A DNA stretch of 64,000 nucleotides, from contig NZ_CP061368.1 of assembly GCF_014725735.1 (NCBI RefSeq), forward strand, positions 821,225 through 885,224, in the 5' to 3' direction. The notes beneath the pieces are model-generated. The model was not told the DNA's origin. It searched no databases and saw only the letters and a list, made by a program, of their open reading frames with translations. Source of the DNA: Wenzhouxiangella sp. AB-CW3 (GTDB taxonomy: Bacteria > Pseudomonadota > Gammaproteobacteria > Xanthomonadales > Wenzhouxiangellaceae). Positions within the stretch are counted from its first letter, which is position 1; every line of letters starts with the position of its first letter. The translations under genes and the position numbers were made by a program. Of the stretch, positions 53,289 through 60,806 are shown one piece after another.

Positions 53289-53717
53289 TTACCTGTCCCG
53301 ATCCGAACCAGGCAGCCAGTTCTCGACCCCAAGTCCAGGGACTCGCAAGAACTCGCGTTCGTTTGCGGTCACGATTGTCATGCCCATAGCCAGCGCATGA
53401 GCGGCGATCAGCAAGTCATTGGGACCGATGAGGGTTCCCTGGCGGGTCAGATGATCACGGAGTTCTGCATAGTGGTGATCGGCCGGGGATTCGAGCGGTA
53501 GAATTTCCAGGGCCGAAAGCAGCAGTTCGACTCGGTGAGCCAGTTTCTCCGATCCGGATTTCGCCGCACCGTATCGCAGCTCGGCGGAAACCACGATACT
53601 TGTACAGACCGTGTCCTCCCCCAGCTCGGAGATGCGATGGGCGACCGGGCCTTGCGGATGGCGCACCAGGTCGGAAATGATATTGGTGTCGAGCAGGTAG
53701 CGAAAGCGGCTACTCAC
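53289..53717 (-). CDS. vapC: VapC-like PIN-domain ribonuclease toxin
   Basis: The 142-residue PIN-domain protein has the acidic set D10 (LLDTN), E46 (SAELRYG), D101 (GPNDLLIAAHA) and E120 (TANEREF). That is the complete catalytic site of VapC/FitB-type RNases, which typically cleave tRNA or rRNA. The start overlaps the stop of the antitoxin gene (ATGA), the usual order. Confidence 0.92.
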   Translation of the reverse strand: MSSRFRYLLDTNIISDLVRHPQGPVAHRISELGEDTVCTSIVVSAELRYGAAKSGSEKLAHRVELLLSALEILPLESPADHHYAELRDHLTRQGTLIGPNDLLIAAHALAMGMTIVTANEREFLRVPGLGVENWLPGSDRDR

Positions 53718-53956
53718 AATGCATCGTCGTCCAGTTCAGGCAGATCCTCGTCCACGTCCGGAAACGGCACATCCAGTGGCTCGAGCGAGGCCAGCAGGGC
53801 CAGCAGCTTGCCCTTGCGAACCGGCTCGATGATCAGCCGATCACCTTCCTTGTGCAGGATGGCCTCGTCGCCTTCCAGTTCGAACTCGCGGGGAATACGC
53901 AATGCCTGGTTGCGCCCGTTGCGGAACAGTCGCACCTGTCGTTCCGATGTCGTCAT
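53714..53956 (-). CDS. vapB: VapB-like AbrB/SpoVT-fold antitoxin
   Basis: I chose ATG 53956 (MTTSERQVRLFRNGRNQALRIPREF), 80 residues, since the fold starts there and the palindromic operator lies upstream; frames from 53971 or 53986 are also open. The QALRIPREFEL motif is the swapped-hairpin AbrB DNA-binding element. The acidic tail (LDVPFPDVDEDLPELDDD) is the toxin-binding part. The gene overlaps vapC by ATGA. Autoregulation through the dyads at 53974 is likely. Confidence 0.88.
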   Translation of the reverse strand: MTTSERQVRLFRNGRNQALRIPREFELEGDEAILHKEGDRLIIEPVRKGKLLALLASLEPLDVPFPDVDEDLPELDDDAL

Positions 53957-53973
53957 CTCCAGATCTCCAGCCA

Positions 53974-53997
53974 TGGCATATGCCATAGCCTATGCCA
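53974..53997. promoter_or_regulatory. vapBC operator palindrome
   Basis: The perfect 12-bp palindrome TGGCATATGCCA (53974-53985) is followed by a half-repeat TATGCCA (53991-53997). It lies 18 bp upstream of the antitoxin ATG and fits a VapBC autorepression operator. Confidence 0.65.
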
Positions 53998-54011
53998 AAG
54001 CCTTCAGGCAG

Positions 54012-54995
54012 TCAATTCCCCTTGGATTCGCGCCCGTGCATCTTGTCGCACCAGTGGTCGATCAGGAAGCGCGCGATGGAGTCGGGTCGTGGCAGGCAAA
54101 GGCCATCGGTTTCGCCCGATTCGCCAAACTGGTCGACTTCGTCGAGGCTGAACCAGCGTACGGCTTCGAGTTCTTCGTCGTTGCGCCGAATGATGGTGCT
54201 GCTGGCTGTTGCGTGGAATCCGAGCATCAGCGAACCGGGGAAGGGCCAGGGCTGGGAGGCCAGGTAGCGCACCGAGGCCAGCTCGATGCCGGCTTCCTCG
54301 AAGACTTCGCGGCGCACGGTCTGTTCCAGGCTTTCGCCCGGTTCGACGAATCCGGCCAGGGTGGAATACATGCCCTCCGGAAAGTGGGCCGAGCGACCGA
54401 GCAGGCAACGCGGAGGGCCATCGTCGTCGCCTGGATGTTCGACCAGCACGATGATGGCCGGATCGGTGCGGGGAAAGCTCATGTGCCCGCAGTCCTTGCT
54501 GGTGCATTGACGGCGATGACCGCCGGCACTGCTGGCCGTGGCCGCGCCGCAGCGGCCGCAGTACTGATGGTTGCGATGCCAGTTGAGCATGGCGCGGGCA
54601 TAGGCCAGCAGGTTGGCGTCATGGCCATCGAGCAGGGGGCCGAAGCGGCGCAGGTCGACGAAACTGGCTTCCGGCTCCAGCTCGGGCTCGGGATCGATCC
54701 GGTCCGACAGGTCGACGGCAAACAGCGTCATGCTGTCTTCCATGCCGAGAAAAACCGCCTCGCCATGCTCGACCATGTGTTCGGCCAGATGCTCCGGGCT
54801 CAATCGCACGGCCCGCGGCTGGTCGGACTCCGTGATGCAAAGCAGATGACGACTGCGCCAGGTCGCAATGATGCGGGCGTCAGACTGTTTCAGCGCCTTT
54901 TCGACCCAGCCCGGATCCTCGCGCAGTGCAGCGGCGCGGTCGATGCGCGCATCGGCATACTTGAGTATTGGTTCCCGGTCGGGCCTGTCTTTCAT
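54012..54995 (-). CDS. nudC: NADH pyrophosphatase NudC
   Basis: The 327-residue protein has an N-terminal domain (about 1-135), a zinc ribbon with C146, C149, C164 and C169, and the Nudix box GFVEPGESLEQTVRREVFEEAGIE (215-238). The NudC signature SQPWPFPGS follows at 247-255. NudC hydrolyses NAD(H) and removes NAD caps from RNA. It is intact and monocistronic. The long frames on the opposite strand are only mirror effects. Confidence 0.95.
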   Translation of the reverse strand: MKDRPDREPILKYADARIDRAAALREDPGWVEKALKQSDARIIATWRSRHLLCITESDQPRAVRLSPEHLAEHMVEHGEAVFLGMEDSMTLFAVDLSDRIDPEPELEPEASFVDLRRFGPLLDGHDANLLAYARAMLNWHRNHQYCGRCGAATASSAGGHRRQCTSKDCGHMSFPRTDPAIIVLVEHPGDDDGPPRCLLGRSAHFPEGMYSTLAGFVEPGESLEQTVRREVFEEAGIELASVRYLASQPWPFPGSLMLGFHATASSTIIRRNDEELEAVRWFSLDEVDQFGESGETDGLCLPRPDSIARFLIDHWCDKMHGRESKGN

Positions 54996-55039
54996 CCGCG
55001 ATGTCGTGTGCGTGCTGTCAGGCCAGTGTACCTTCTGTG

Positions 55040-56722
55040 TCAGCTCTCGAACCGGTCATCGAATATGATGCGATCGACCTCCTCAACCACAAGACGAAGC
55101 TCACCCGGTGTGCCGGTGTCGAGGTAGCCGCTGCCGTGCAACTGCCCGAGATCGATTCCGTTGTCCTGCAGTGTGCCGGTGTAGGTCATCAGGACGTAGG
55201 TGCCTTCCGTGAAGCCTTGGCGTATCTGAACATCGATGGTGCCGTCGAGGACCAGGTCGCCATCGACCTCGACATGACTGTTTTCCGGGGCGGCCGGTTC
55301 GGCCAGGCGGAACTTTGCGTTGGCGTCGGCGTTCATGGTCAGGCTGGAGTCGATTTCCAGGCTCTCGGCCATCGCGTCGGGCGACAGTATGCCCCCGTTG
55401 TTGACCTCGACGGCCCCCGTGCTGCCGGCACCAGCCAGCGCGCCACCATCGTCCACCGTCACCGTGCTGGTCATGTCGCCGGTAACTCGCAGTGTGCCGC
55501 CCGTGACCAGCGTGGTTCCAGCATGGGAATGGTTGCCGGGCAGGGTGGTGTTGCCCGGTCCGGCATGTCGCAGCGCCAGCGAACCAGTCAACTCGATCTC
55601 GTTACCCGCGGCTGTTCCGTCCGTGGTGAAGTAATGTCCGCCGGAGTTGTGATCGAACACCAGTTCGGCATCGCCGCTGCCGCCGGAAATCGTGGTGGCA
55701 TCGATCAGTCCGGGTTGCTCTCCATTGCCGATGTATATGACCGATTCGGAATCGCTTTCCTCAGCGACATCCACCGTGCCGCTGCCGCCGTCCACGCTGA
55801 CGGTTGCGCCGTTGCGGATGTTGAGCGTGCCGGCGCCGGCGCGCATCTGCACCCCGGCATCGTTGATCCACTCCGAGTCCGGGCCGTCGATGGTGGCCGT
55901 GGCGGTGGTGCCCGTGCCAAACGCGATGCGTCCATCCTCGTTCACTACCCGGCCGCCGTCTTCGATCAGCATCTCGCCGGCGCCAGTCCAGCCCAGGGTG
56001 AGGTGACTGTTGGCGGTCCCTTCGGCCAGTTCCAGCTTGGAGCCGGCGCCCCGGACGATCAGGGTGCCATCGCTCAGGCCACCGCCAATCGGGACCCGGG
56101 CCGCTCCGCTGAAGACTTCGCCGCCATACTCGATTGTGACCGTCCCGGTGCCGTGTCGCCCGATATTCATCGTGCCGCCGGCGTTCCAGGTCGATCCGGC
56201 GCCGGTGACCGTCACCGACCCCTCCCCGCCGGCTACGCCACCGACGCTGACAAAGTTCTGGTGTGTCATGGTGCCGCCATCCTCGATGAGCAGCGTTCCG
56301 TCGCCTTCCTCTCCGACGATCAGCTCCGCACCCGCGATCCAGGTCGAGTCGGAACCCGAGACCGTCGCCGAGCCTTCCGAGCCGGACTCCAGCGCGATGT
56401 TGGTGCTGCCTTGCTGGTCCAGTGCCCCGCCTTGTTCGATGATCAGAGTGGCGCTGCCTTCGTCTTCCACTCCGACAACCAGATCACCGATTTCCTCGGT
56501 CCCGGCAGCTGTCACTTCGGTGGGGTTGGGGTCGCTGGTATCGATATGGACCCGGTCGCCCGTTTCGGGTACGCCCGAACTCCAGTTTCCGGCCTCGAAC
56601 CAGTCGCTGCCTGATTGTCCGGTCCAGACAGTATCGGGCTCGTCGGCCAGTGCCGGCATACCGGCCAAGGTCAGCAACAATACGCCGGTAGCCCAGTGGG
56701 TGCGATTCTTGATGTGATCCAT
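55040..56722 (-). CDS. Autotransporter-passenger-like secreted protein without a barrel
   Basis: The 560-residue product has a signal peptide (about 1-26) and a beta-helix built of repeats such as GTLLIEDGGTMT, GSVTVTGAGSTWNAGG and GTLIVRGAGSKLEL. A PATR-type motif is at about 400 (GTTLVTGGTLRVTGDMTSTVTV). In autotransporters such a passenger is followed by a C-terminal 12-strand barrel; here it ends with RIIFDDRFES instead. That ending resembles a C-terminal motif (IFxDxFE) seen in Xanthomonadales-type secreted proteins, perhaps a sorting tag. Surface release without its own barrel would be unusual. Confidence 0.75.
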   Translation of the reverse strand: MDHIKNRTHWATGVLLLTLAGMPALADEPDTVWTGQSGSDWFEAGNWSSGVPETGDRVHIDTSDPNPTEVTAAGTEEIGDLVVGVEDEGSATLIIEQGGALDQQGSTNIALESGSEGSATVSGSDSTWIAGAELIVGEEGDGTLLIEDGGTMTHQNFVSVGGVAGGEGSVTVTGAGSTWNAGGTMNIGRHGTGTVTIEYGGEVFSGAARVPIGGGLSDGTLIVRGAGSKLELAEGTANSHLTLGWTGAGEMLIEDGGRVVNEDGRIAFGTGTTATATIDGPDSEWINDAGVQMRAGAGTLNIRNGATVSVDGGSGTVDVAEESDSESVIYIGNGEQPGLIDATTISGGSGDAELVFDHNSGGHYFTTDGTAAGNEIELTGSLALRHAGPGNTTLPGNHSHAGTTLVTGGTLRVTGDMTSTVTVDDGGALAGAGSTGAVEVNNGGILSPDAMAESLEIDSSLTMNADANAKFRLAEPAAPENSHVEVDGDLVLDGTIDVQIRQGFTEGTYVLMTYTGTLQDNGIDLGQLHGSGYLDTGTPGELRLVVEEVDRIIFDDRFES

Positions 56723-56823
56723 GACAACTCAACATTTCTTGCCTGCCCACTACCAACGCAAAAGTGGGGCGAGGGATGCCAAATTGCCGTCGCGGATTGT
56801 GCTTTTCGCCGCCGAAGGCAGCG

Positions 56824-58002
56824 TTACGGCATGGCGTGACCCTTGGGGTTGGCGACTTCCAGTGAATCGAGCTTGGCCGTATACATGCGCTCGTGTCGCG
56901 GGGCATGGGCCAGTTCCAGGGCCTGCTCCATGGCCTGCCGTGCCCTGAACTCGTCGCCCTGCTTGTAGTGTACGGTCGCCAGTCCCCAGTAGGCCATGTG
57001 GACATAGGGCATCTGTTCGATGACCGCTTCGTAGATTTCCAGGGCGCGGTCAAGCTGACCGGACTCGACCAGTTCGCGGGCCAGCATCAGGCGGGGATAT
57101 GGGTTGTGGTCGGGCAGGTGGGCCAGTCGTTCCAGCACGGCCCGTGCTTCCGTGTCGTGCCCACGGCGTTCCAGCACGGTATGCAGATTGTGCAGCACAT
57201 TGACGTCATTTGGGTGTTTGCCGGCGGTGTATCGGAGCAGGGCCTCGGCGGTGTCGTAGTCTCCGGCCCGCCGATGAATGACGGCCGCCAGGTTGAGCAC
57301 CGATGCGTTGTCCGGGTCGATACGGGCGGCCTTTTCGATCAACCAGAAAGCATGCTCCAGCTCGCCCTCGACCAGCACTTCGGCCGCCACGTTGCGGTAA
57401 TACATGGCCAGGAATTCGTCTTCGGCAACCGGGCGCGAAGGCTGACGTTCGCGACTGGGGAAGTAATCGATGATGGCCCGTCGCGTCGATCGGTCGGAGC
57501 GGTCATTGTCCTCCAGGCCTGCTGGAGGGTAGACGCGGGTGCGCACGTGGTCGCTGACCAGCACAAGGTCGTCGTGACGTTCGAATGTGGGCGGCGTGAG
57601 CATCAATTGATAGTTGTGCTCAAGACCGAGATGCCGGGTAAAGGCGGCAGTAATGATGGCCAGCGACATGCAGTCGCCTTTCTGGTCCTGCAACGCCTGT
57701 GAAGCGGTCAGCGTCTGCCCATAGTAATCGAAGTTGGAAAGATGACCTTCGATGAAGCGGGCGAGCTGCCAGTGCAGGTTGGCGTCATCGTCGTACCGGG
57801 ACAGAAACCGCTCCAGTGCATCGATTTGCTGTTGCGACAGCTCAAAGACCTCTGCTTCATTAGGCACCGGGACGGGTTCACCGAACAACGCCTGGTTCAT
57901 CTCCGGCCGCTGACCGGATTCGAAGGGAAGGGGCGAAGTGGCGCAGCCAGCCAACAAGAACAGGGCTGCAAGAGCAGGCAGACACGTTAGTCGAATAAGC
58001 AT
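56824..58002 (-). CDS. TPR-containing lipoprotein with transglutaminase-like segment
   Basis: The 392-residue protein has a lipobox LLAGC (C20), so it is a membrane lipoprotein. Residues 110-135 (GDCMSLAIITAAFTRHLGL) match the Cys-containing helix of transglutaminase-like proteases; a histidine downstream (DHVR) may complete a dyad. From about 215 several TPR-like repeats follow (NVAAEVLVEGELEHAFWLIEKAARIDPDNASVLNLAAVIHRRAGD...). Such transglutaminase-TPR proteins handle envelope protein or peptide turnover in some cases. Substrate unknown. Confidence 0.78.
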   Translation of the reverse strand: MLIRLTCLPALAALFLLAGCATSPLPFESGQRPEMNQALFGEPVPVPNEAEVFELSQQQIDALERFLSRYDDDANLHWQLARFIEGHLSNFDYYGQTLTASQALQDQKGDCMSLAIITAAFTRHLGLEHNYQLMLTPPTFERHDDLVLVSDHVRTRVYPPAGLEDNDRSDRSTRRAIIDYFPSRERQPSRPVAEDEFLAMYYRNVAAEVLVEGELEHAFWLIEKAARIDPDNASVLNLAAVIHRRAGDYDTAEALLRYTAGKHPNDVNVLHNLHTVLERRGHDTEARAVLERLAHLPDHNPYPRLMLARELVESGQLDRALEIYEAVIEQMPYVHMAYWGLATVHYKQGDEFRARQAMEQALELAHAPRHERMYTAKLDSLEVANPKGHAMP

Positions 58003-58106
58003 GGTGGGTGGTCGCTGATCCTCCTTGGCGTTGGTCGAGTCTAGACACTCGATACAGTCACTTCAAGTCATGGTGGTAAGCTGGGGCAAGTCTGCGGTGC
58101 GAGGGG

Positions 58107-58497
58107 GAGCCGGAGGAGGAAACCTGGAGTTACGGCCTGCGCAATCCCTGGCGCTGGAGTTTTGATCGTGACACGGGCGATCTGTGGATTGCCGATGTCG
58201 GGCAGAACCGATGGGAGGAAGTCCATTTCGAGCCGGCAGGTCATGGTGGCGGTGTCGAATACGGCTGGAAGCTGTGCGAGGCCAGCTATACCTATCCGTA
58301 CCAGACTCCGGCGCAGCCATGTGCTCACGATCACCTGTTCCCAGTGCTGGAATACCCGATCAACAGCCAGCCGGAATGTGCGGTCACCGGGGGCTATCGC
58401 TATCGCGGCCCGGTGGCCAGTCTCGAGGGTGACCGCATTAGTATGTCGTCAATGATGGTGGCATCTGGCGCTTTGATGGCGATCAGTGAGGTTTGGA
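58107..58497 (+). pseudogene. Remnant of a PQQ-dependent sugar dehydrogenase
   Basis: Translation in one frame gives WSYGLRNPWRWSFDRDTGDL, then WIADVGQNRWEEV, and later FPVLEYPINSQPECAVTGGYRYRGPVASLEGD. After about 58437 the frame shifts: the reading continues as YVVNDGGIWRFDGDQ in another phase. These are hallmark blades of the glucose/sorbosone dehydrogenase beta-propeller (GLRNPWR, DVGQ, GGYRYRG). Start and ends are missing, so it is a dead fragment. Confidence 0.8.
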
Positions 58498-58499
58498 GT

Positions 58500-58523
58500 A
58501 CCGGGGGTGCAACCCCGGTCTAC
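58500..58523. repeat. Dispersed GC hairpin element
   Basis: ACCGGGGGTGCAACCCCGGT and CTAC form the hairpin of the dispersed family. It separates the sugar dehydrogenase remnant from the flavodoxin-like gene. Confidence 0.75.
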
Positions 58524-58558
58524 ACTGGCCGGACGTTTTGCAGCTTGAAGGAAGCCGT

Positions 58559-59020
58559 ATGCGGAAGTTGCTCGTCCTCGCCCACGATCCCTCTCCGAAC
58601 ACCCGGGCAATGGTGCAGGCCGTGCTCGACGGCGCCGCAGACGAGGCCATCAAGGGGGTCGAGGCCCGTCACGTCCGGCCGCTGGAGGCCAATGCCGAGG
58701 ATGTGCTGGGTGCCGACGCGGTCGTGTTCGGCACCACCGAGAACCTGGGCTACATGAGCGGCGCGCTCAAGGACTTTTTCGACCGCTGTTTCTACGACGT
58801 CATCGAAAAGACCGACGCCATGCCCTACGCGATGTTCATCCGCGCCGGCAAGGATGGCACGGGCACTCGACGAGCCATCGAGAGCATCTGTGGGGGGCTC
58901 AACTGGAAAGCCGTACAGGAGCCACTGATTTGCCACGGCGAGTGGAATGAAGACTTTCTGCACCAGTGCCAAGAACTCGGCATGGCCATGGCCGCTGGCC
59001 TGGAGGCCGAAATCTTCTGA
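58559..59020 (+). CDS. Flavodoxin-like / NADPH-dependent FMN reductase family protein
   Basis: The 153-residue protein starts at ATG 58559 behind AAGGAAG. The FMN phosphate loop is HDPSPNTRAMVQAV (8-21), close to the SxxxNT type of flavodoxin folds. A second loop contains GTTENLGYMSGALKDFFDRC, a typical flavin-ring segment. The family includes quinone and nitroreductase-like small flavoproteins; no partner is adjacent, so the electron donor is unknown. Confidence 0.82.
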   Translation: MRKLLVLAHDPSPNTRAMVQAVLDGAADEAIKGVEARHVRPLEANAEDVLGADAVVFGTTENLGYMSGALKDFFDRCFYDVIEKTDAMPYAMFIRAGKDGTGTRRAIESICGGLNWKAVQEPLICHGEWNEDFLHQCQELGMAMAAGLEAEIF

Positions 59021-59063
59021 GTCCCCAACACCTCGCCCACACCTGCATCTTGTCGCCAATCCT

Positions 59064-59365
59064 GTCATCCCGGCTCCCGGATCAAGTCCGGGACAGGCTC
59101 CGAGCCGGGACCTCGCACGGTTGAGGTGGAATGGCCTTGAGCGAAGCCTCTGAGCCGTGCCGTTCCGCAACGTGCGAGATCCCGGATAAATGCTTCGCAT
59201 TTTCCGGGACGACGGTTTTTGGGGGTGGGGAGCGCTGTCGTCCCGGCCTTGGCGCCGGGGCCTCGCAGGGTTGAGCTGGCACGGCTTTGGGTGAAGCCTT
59301 TGAGCCGTGCTGGTCTGCAGCGTGCGAGGTCCCGGATATCGCCTTTGGCGATTCCGGGACGACGG
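59064..59365. repeat. Cluster of four REP-type palindromes in alternating orientation
   Basis: Copies at 59064-59118 and 59237-59267 face one way (GTCATCCCGG or GTCGTCCCGG ... CCTCGCA). Copies at 59172-59215 and 59322-59365 face the other (GTGCGAGATCCCGG or GTGCGAGGTCCCGG ... CGGGACGACGG). Together with the spacer GGCCTTGAGCGAAGCCTCTG they form two head-to-tail pairs, like BIMEs. No gene lies in the 59021-59529 gap. Confidence 0.85.
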
Positions 59366-59413
59366 TTTTCTGGGTTTCCCCCTGACTGGTTCCAACTCCC
59401 ACCTCCCACTTAA

Positions 59414-59504
59414 CACTCCACACTCCACACTCCACACTCCACACTCCACACTCCACACTCCACACTCCACACTTCACACTTCACACTTCACACTTCACAC
59501 TTCA
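59414..59504. repeat. Heptamer array (CACTCCA)8(CACTTCA)5
   Basis: Eight perfect copies of CACTCCA are followed by five of CACTTCA, all in one uninterrupted 7-bp register. The array ends 25 bp before the NRDE gene start. Confidence 0.95.
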
Positions 59505-59529
59505 CACTTCCCCCCGCTACCATCCCCCC

Positions 59530-60285
59530 ATGTGCCTGATCACCTTCGCCTTCACCCCCCACCAGCCACGCCACCTGTTGCTGGCCGCAAATCGCGATGA
59601 GTTTCATGAGCGGCCGACGCGGCCCATGGCCTGGTGGGACTGGCCGGTGGGGCCACTGGCCGGGCGTGATGAACAGGCGGGTGGCACCTGGCTGGCCGTG
59701 GGGCGGGATGGTCGCTGGGCGGCGGTGACCAATTTTCGCGACCCGCGCGGCAAAAGTGGCCAGCGTTCGCGTGGTGAACTGCCGACCGATTTCATCAGGG
59801 GGAATGGCTCACCGGCCGACTACGTGCATGCCGTTTACCGGCGTCGGGGAGATTACGGGCCGTTCAACCTGCTGGCGGGCGATCGGGGCACGCTGTGGTA
59901 TTGCTCGACCCATGCCGGGCCGACTGCTGTCGGCCCGGGTATTCACGCGCTTTCGAATGGGCTGTTAGACGAACCCTGGCCCAAGTCGCGCCGTGTGGCT
60001 ACGGCGCTGGAAGGTTTGCCGTCATCAGCCGAAATCGATGCGAAGCGCCTGTTCGGGCTGATGCAGGATCGCGCCACTGCCCCCGACGACGAATTGCCCG
60101 ATACCGGCGTCGGCGACGAGCTGGAGCGTTTTCTGTCATCGCCCTTTATCGTGGGTGAGCGTTACGGCACGCGCTGCACCACCGTGCTGGCCCTGCAGTC
60201 GCGGTGCCTGGTGGCCGAACGTAGTTATGCTGCCGCCGGCCAGCCATCGGGAGAACTTCGGTATGAATTCACTTTGCGCACATAG
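59530..60285 (+). CDS. NRDE (TANGO2-like) family protein
   Basis: The 251-residue protein begins MCLITFAFTPHQPRHLLLAANRDEFHERPT, with the N-terminal Cys2 and the NRDE motif that defines this family (NRDE at 21-24). TWLAVGRDGRWAAVTNFRDPRG follows and is also typical. NRDE/TANGO2-like proteins may act as Ntn-type hydrolases or in heme and lipid handling; the role is not settled. No ribosome site is evident, and a heptamer array lies directly upstream. Confidence 0.88.
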   Translation: MCLITFAFTPHQPRHLLLAANRDEFHERPTRPMAWWDWPVGPLAGRDEQAGGTWLAVGRDGRWAAVTNFRDPRGKSGQRSRGELPTDFIRGNGSPADYVHAVYRRRGDYGPFNLLAGDRGTLWYCSTHAGPTAVGPGIHALSNGLLDEPWPKSRRVATALEGLPSSAEIDAKRLFGLMQDRATAPDDELPDTGVGDELERFLSSPFIVGERYGTRCTTVLALQSRCLVAERSYAAAGQPSGELRYEFTLRT

Positions 60286-60352
60286 TGCGAGGTGCTAGGT
60301 GAGAGGGCCTGTACGTCTGACCTGCTCGGGACGTGTGGCTTGAAGATGGTAC

Positions 60353-60371
60353 GGCCCGGCATTGCCGGGCC
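60353..60371. terminator. Bidirectional GC hairpin between convergent genes
   Basis: A perfect 8-bp stem GGCCCGGC...GCCGGGCC with the loop ATT lies between the NRDE gene and the convergent small gene. No U-run follows. Confidence 0.5.
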
Positions 60372-60382
60372 GGCGGATGGCT

Positions 60383-60736
60383 TCAGTCGTCGTTGTCGAC
60401 TTCTGGATCGTAACCGTAGACTGTCGTGCCGCCACCTTGATCCTGGTAAAGCACGACAAATTCGAAGCGGCCATTCTCGGTCTTGGCATCGGTGACCCTC
60501 AGGGTATCGTCCTGATGCCGGGTGGTCGTGACATTGGCATGGAGCTGGTCTTCAGCCTCCGGTTCGCGAAAGCCGATGCCGAACATCTTGAACCCGGCCC
60601 CCGCACTCTGTTCATCCAGCTGCATGGTGATCGTGGAGTTGGGCTCGGTGATGCGGTAGGGACCGGGCGGGTTCAGCGTGACCCGGTAGGGTGGCTGGTC
60701 ATTGGCGATGGTCACGGTAACCGGTGTGTTGCTCAT
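60383..60736 (-). CDS. Small soluble protein of unknown function
   Basis: The 117-residue protein has no signal peptide or membrane segment. It looks all-beta, with alternating strands: TVTIANDQPPYRVTLNPPGPYRITEPNSTITMQL and FEFVVLYQDQGGGTTVYGYDPEVDNDD. Its acidic C-terminus is unusual. It has no clear ribosome site beyond GAGAGACC. It lies next to the receptor kinase gene on the same strand at 70 bp downstream, but no functional link is evident. I do not recognise the family. Confidence 0.65.
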   Translation of the reverse strand: MSNTPVTVTIANDQPPYRVTLNPPGPYRITEPNSTITMQLDEQSAGAGFKMFGIGFREPEAEDQLHANVTTTRHQDDTLRVTDAKTENGRFEFVVLYQDQGGGTTVYGYDPEVDNDD

Positions 60737-60806
60737 GTTTGAGGTCTCTCTTCGTGGTTTGTGGTTCGTGATGAAGCTGGATGGTAGTCAAAAAATGTGA
60801 CGAAGT

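Noticed and set aside
53535-56614. Two long plus-strand frames (530 and 548 codons) opposite vapBC, nudC and the passenger protein
   Set aside because: They run across unrelated genes on the other strand, without domains or starts of their own.
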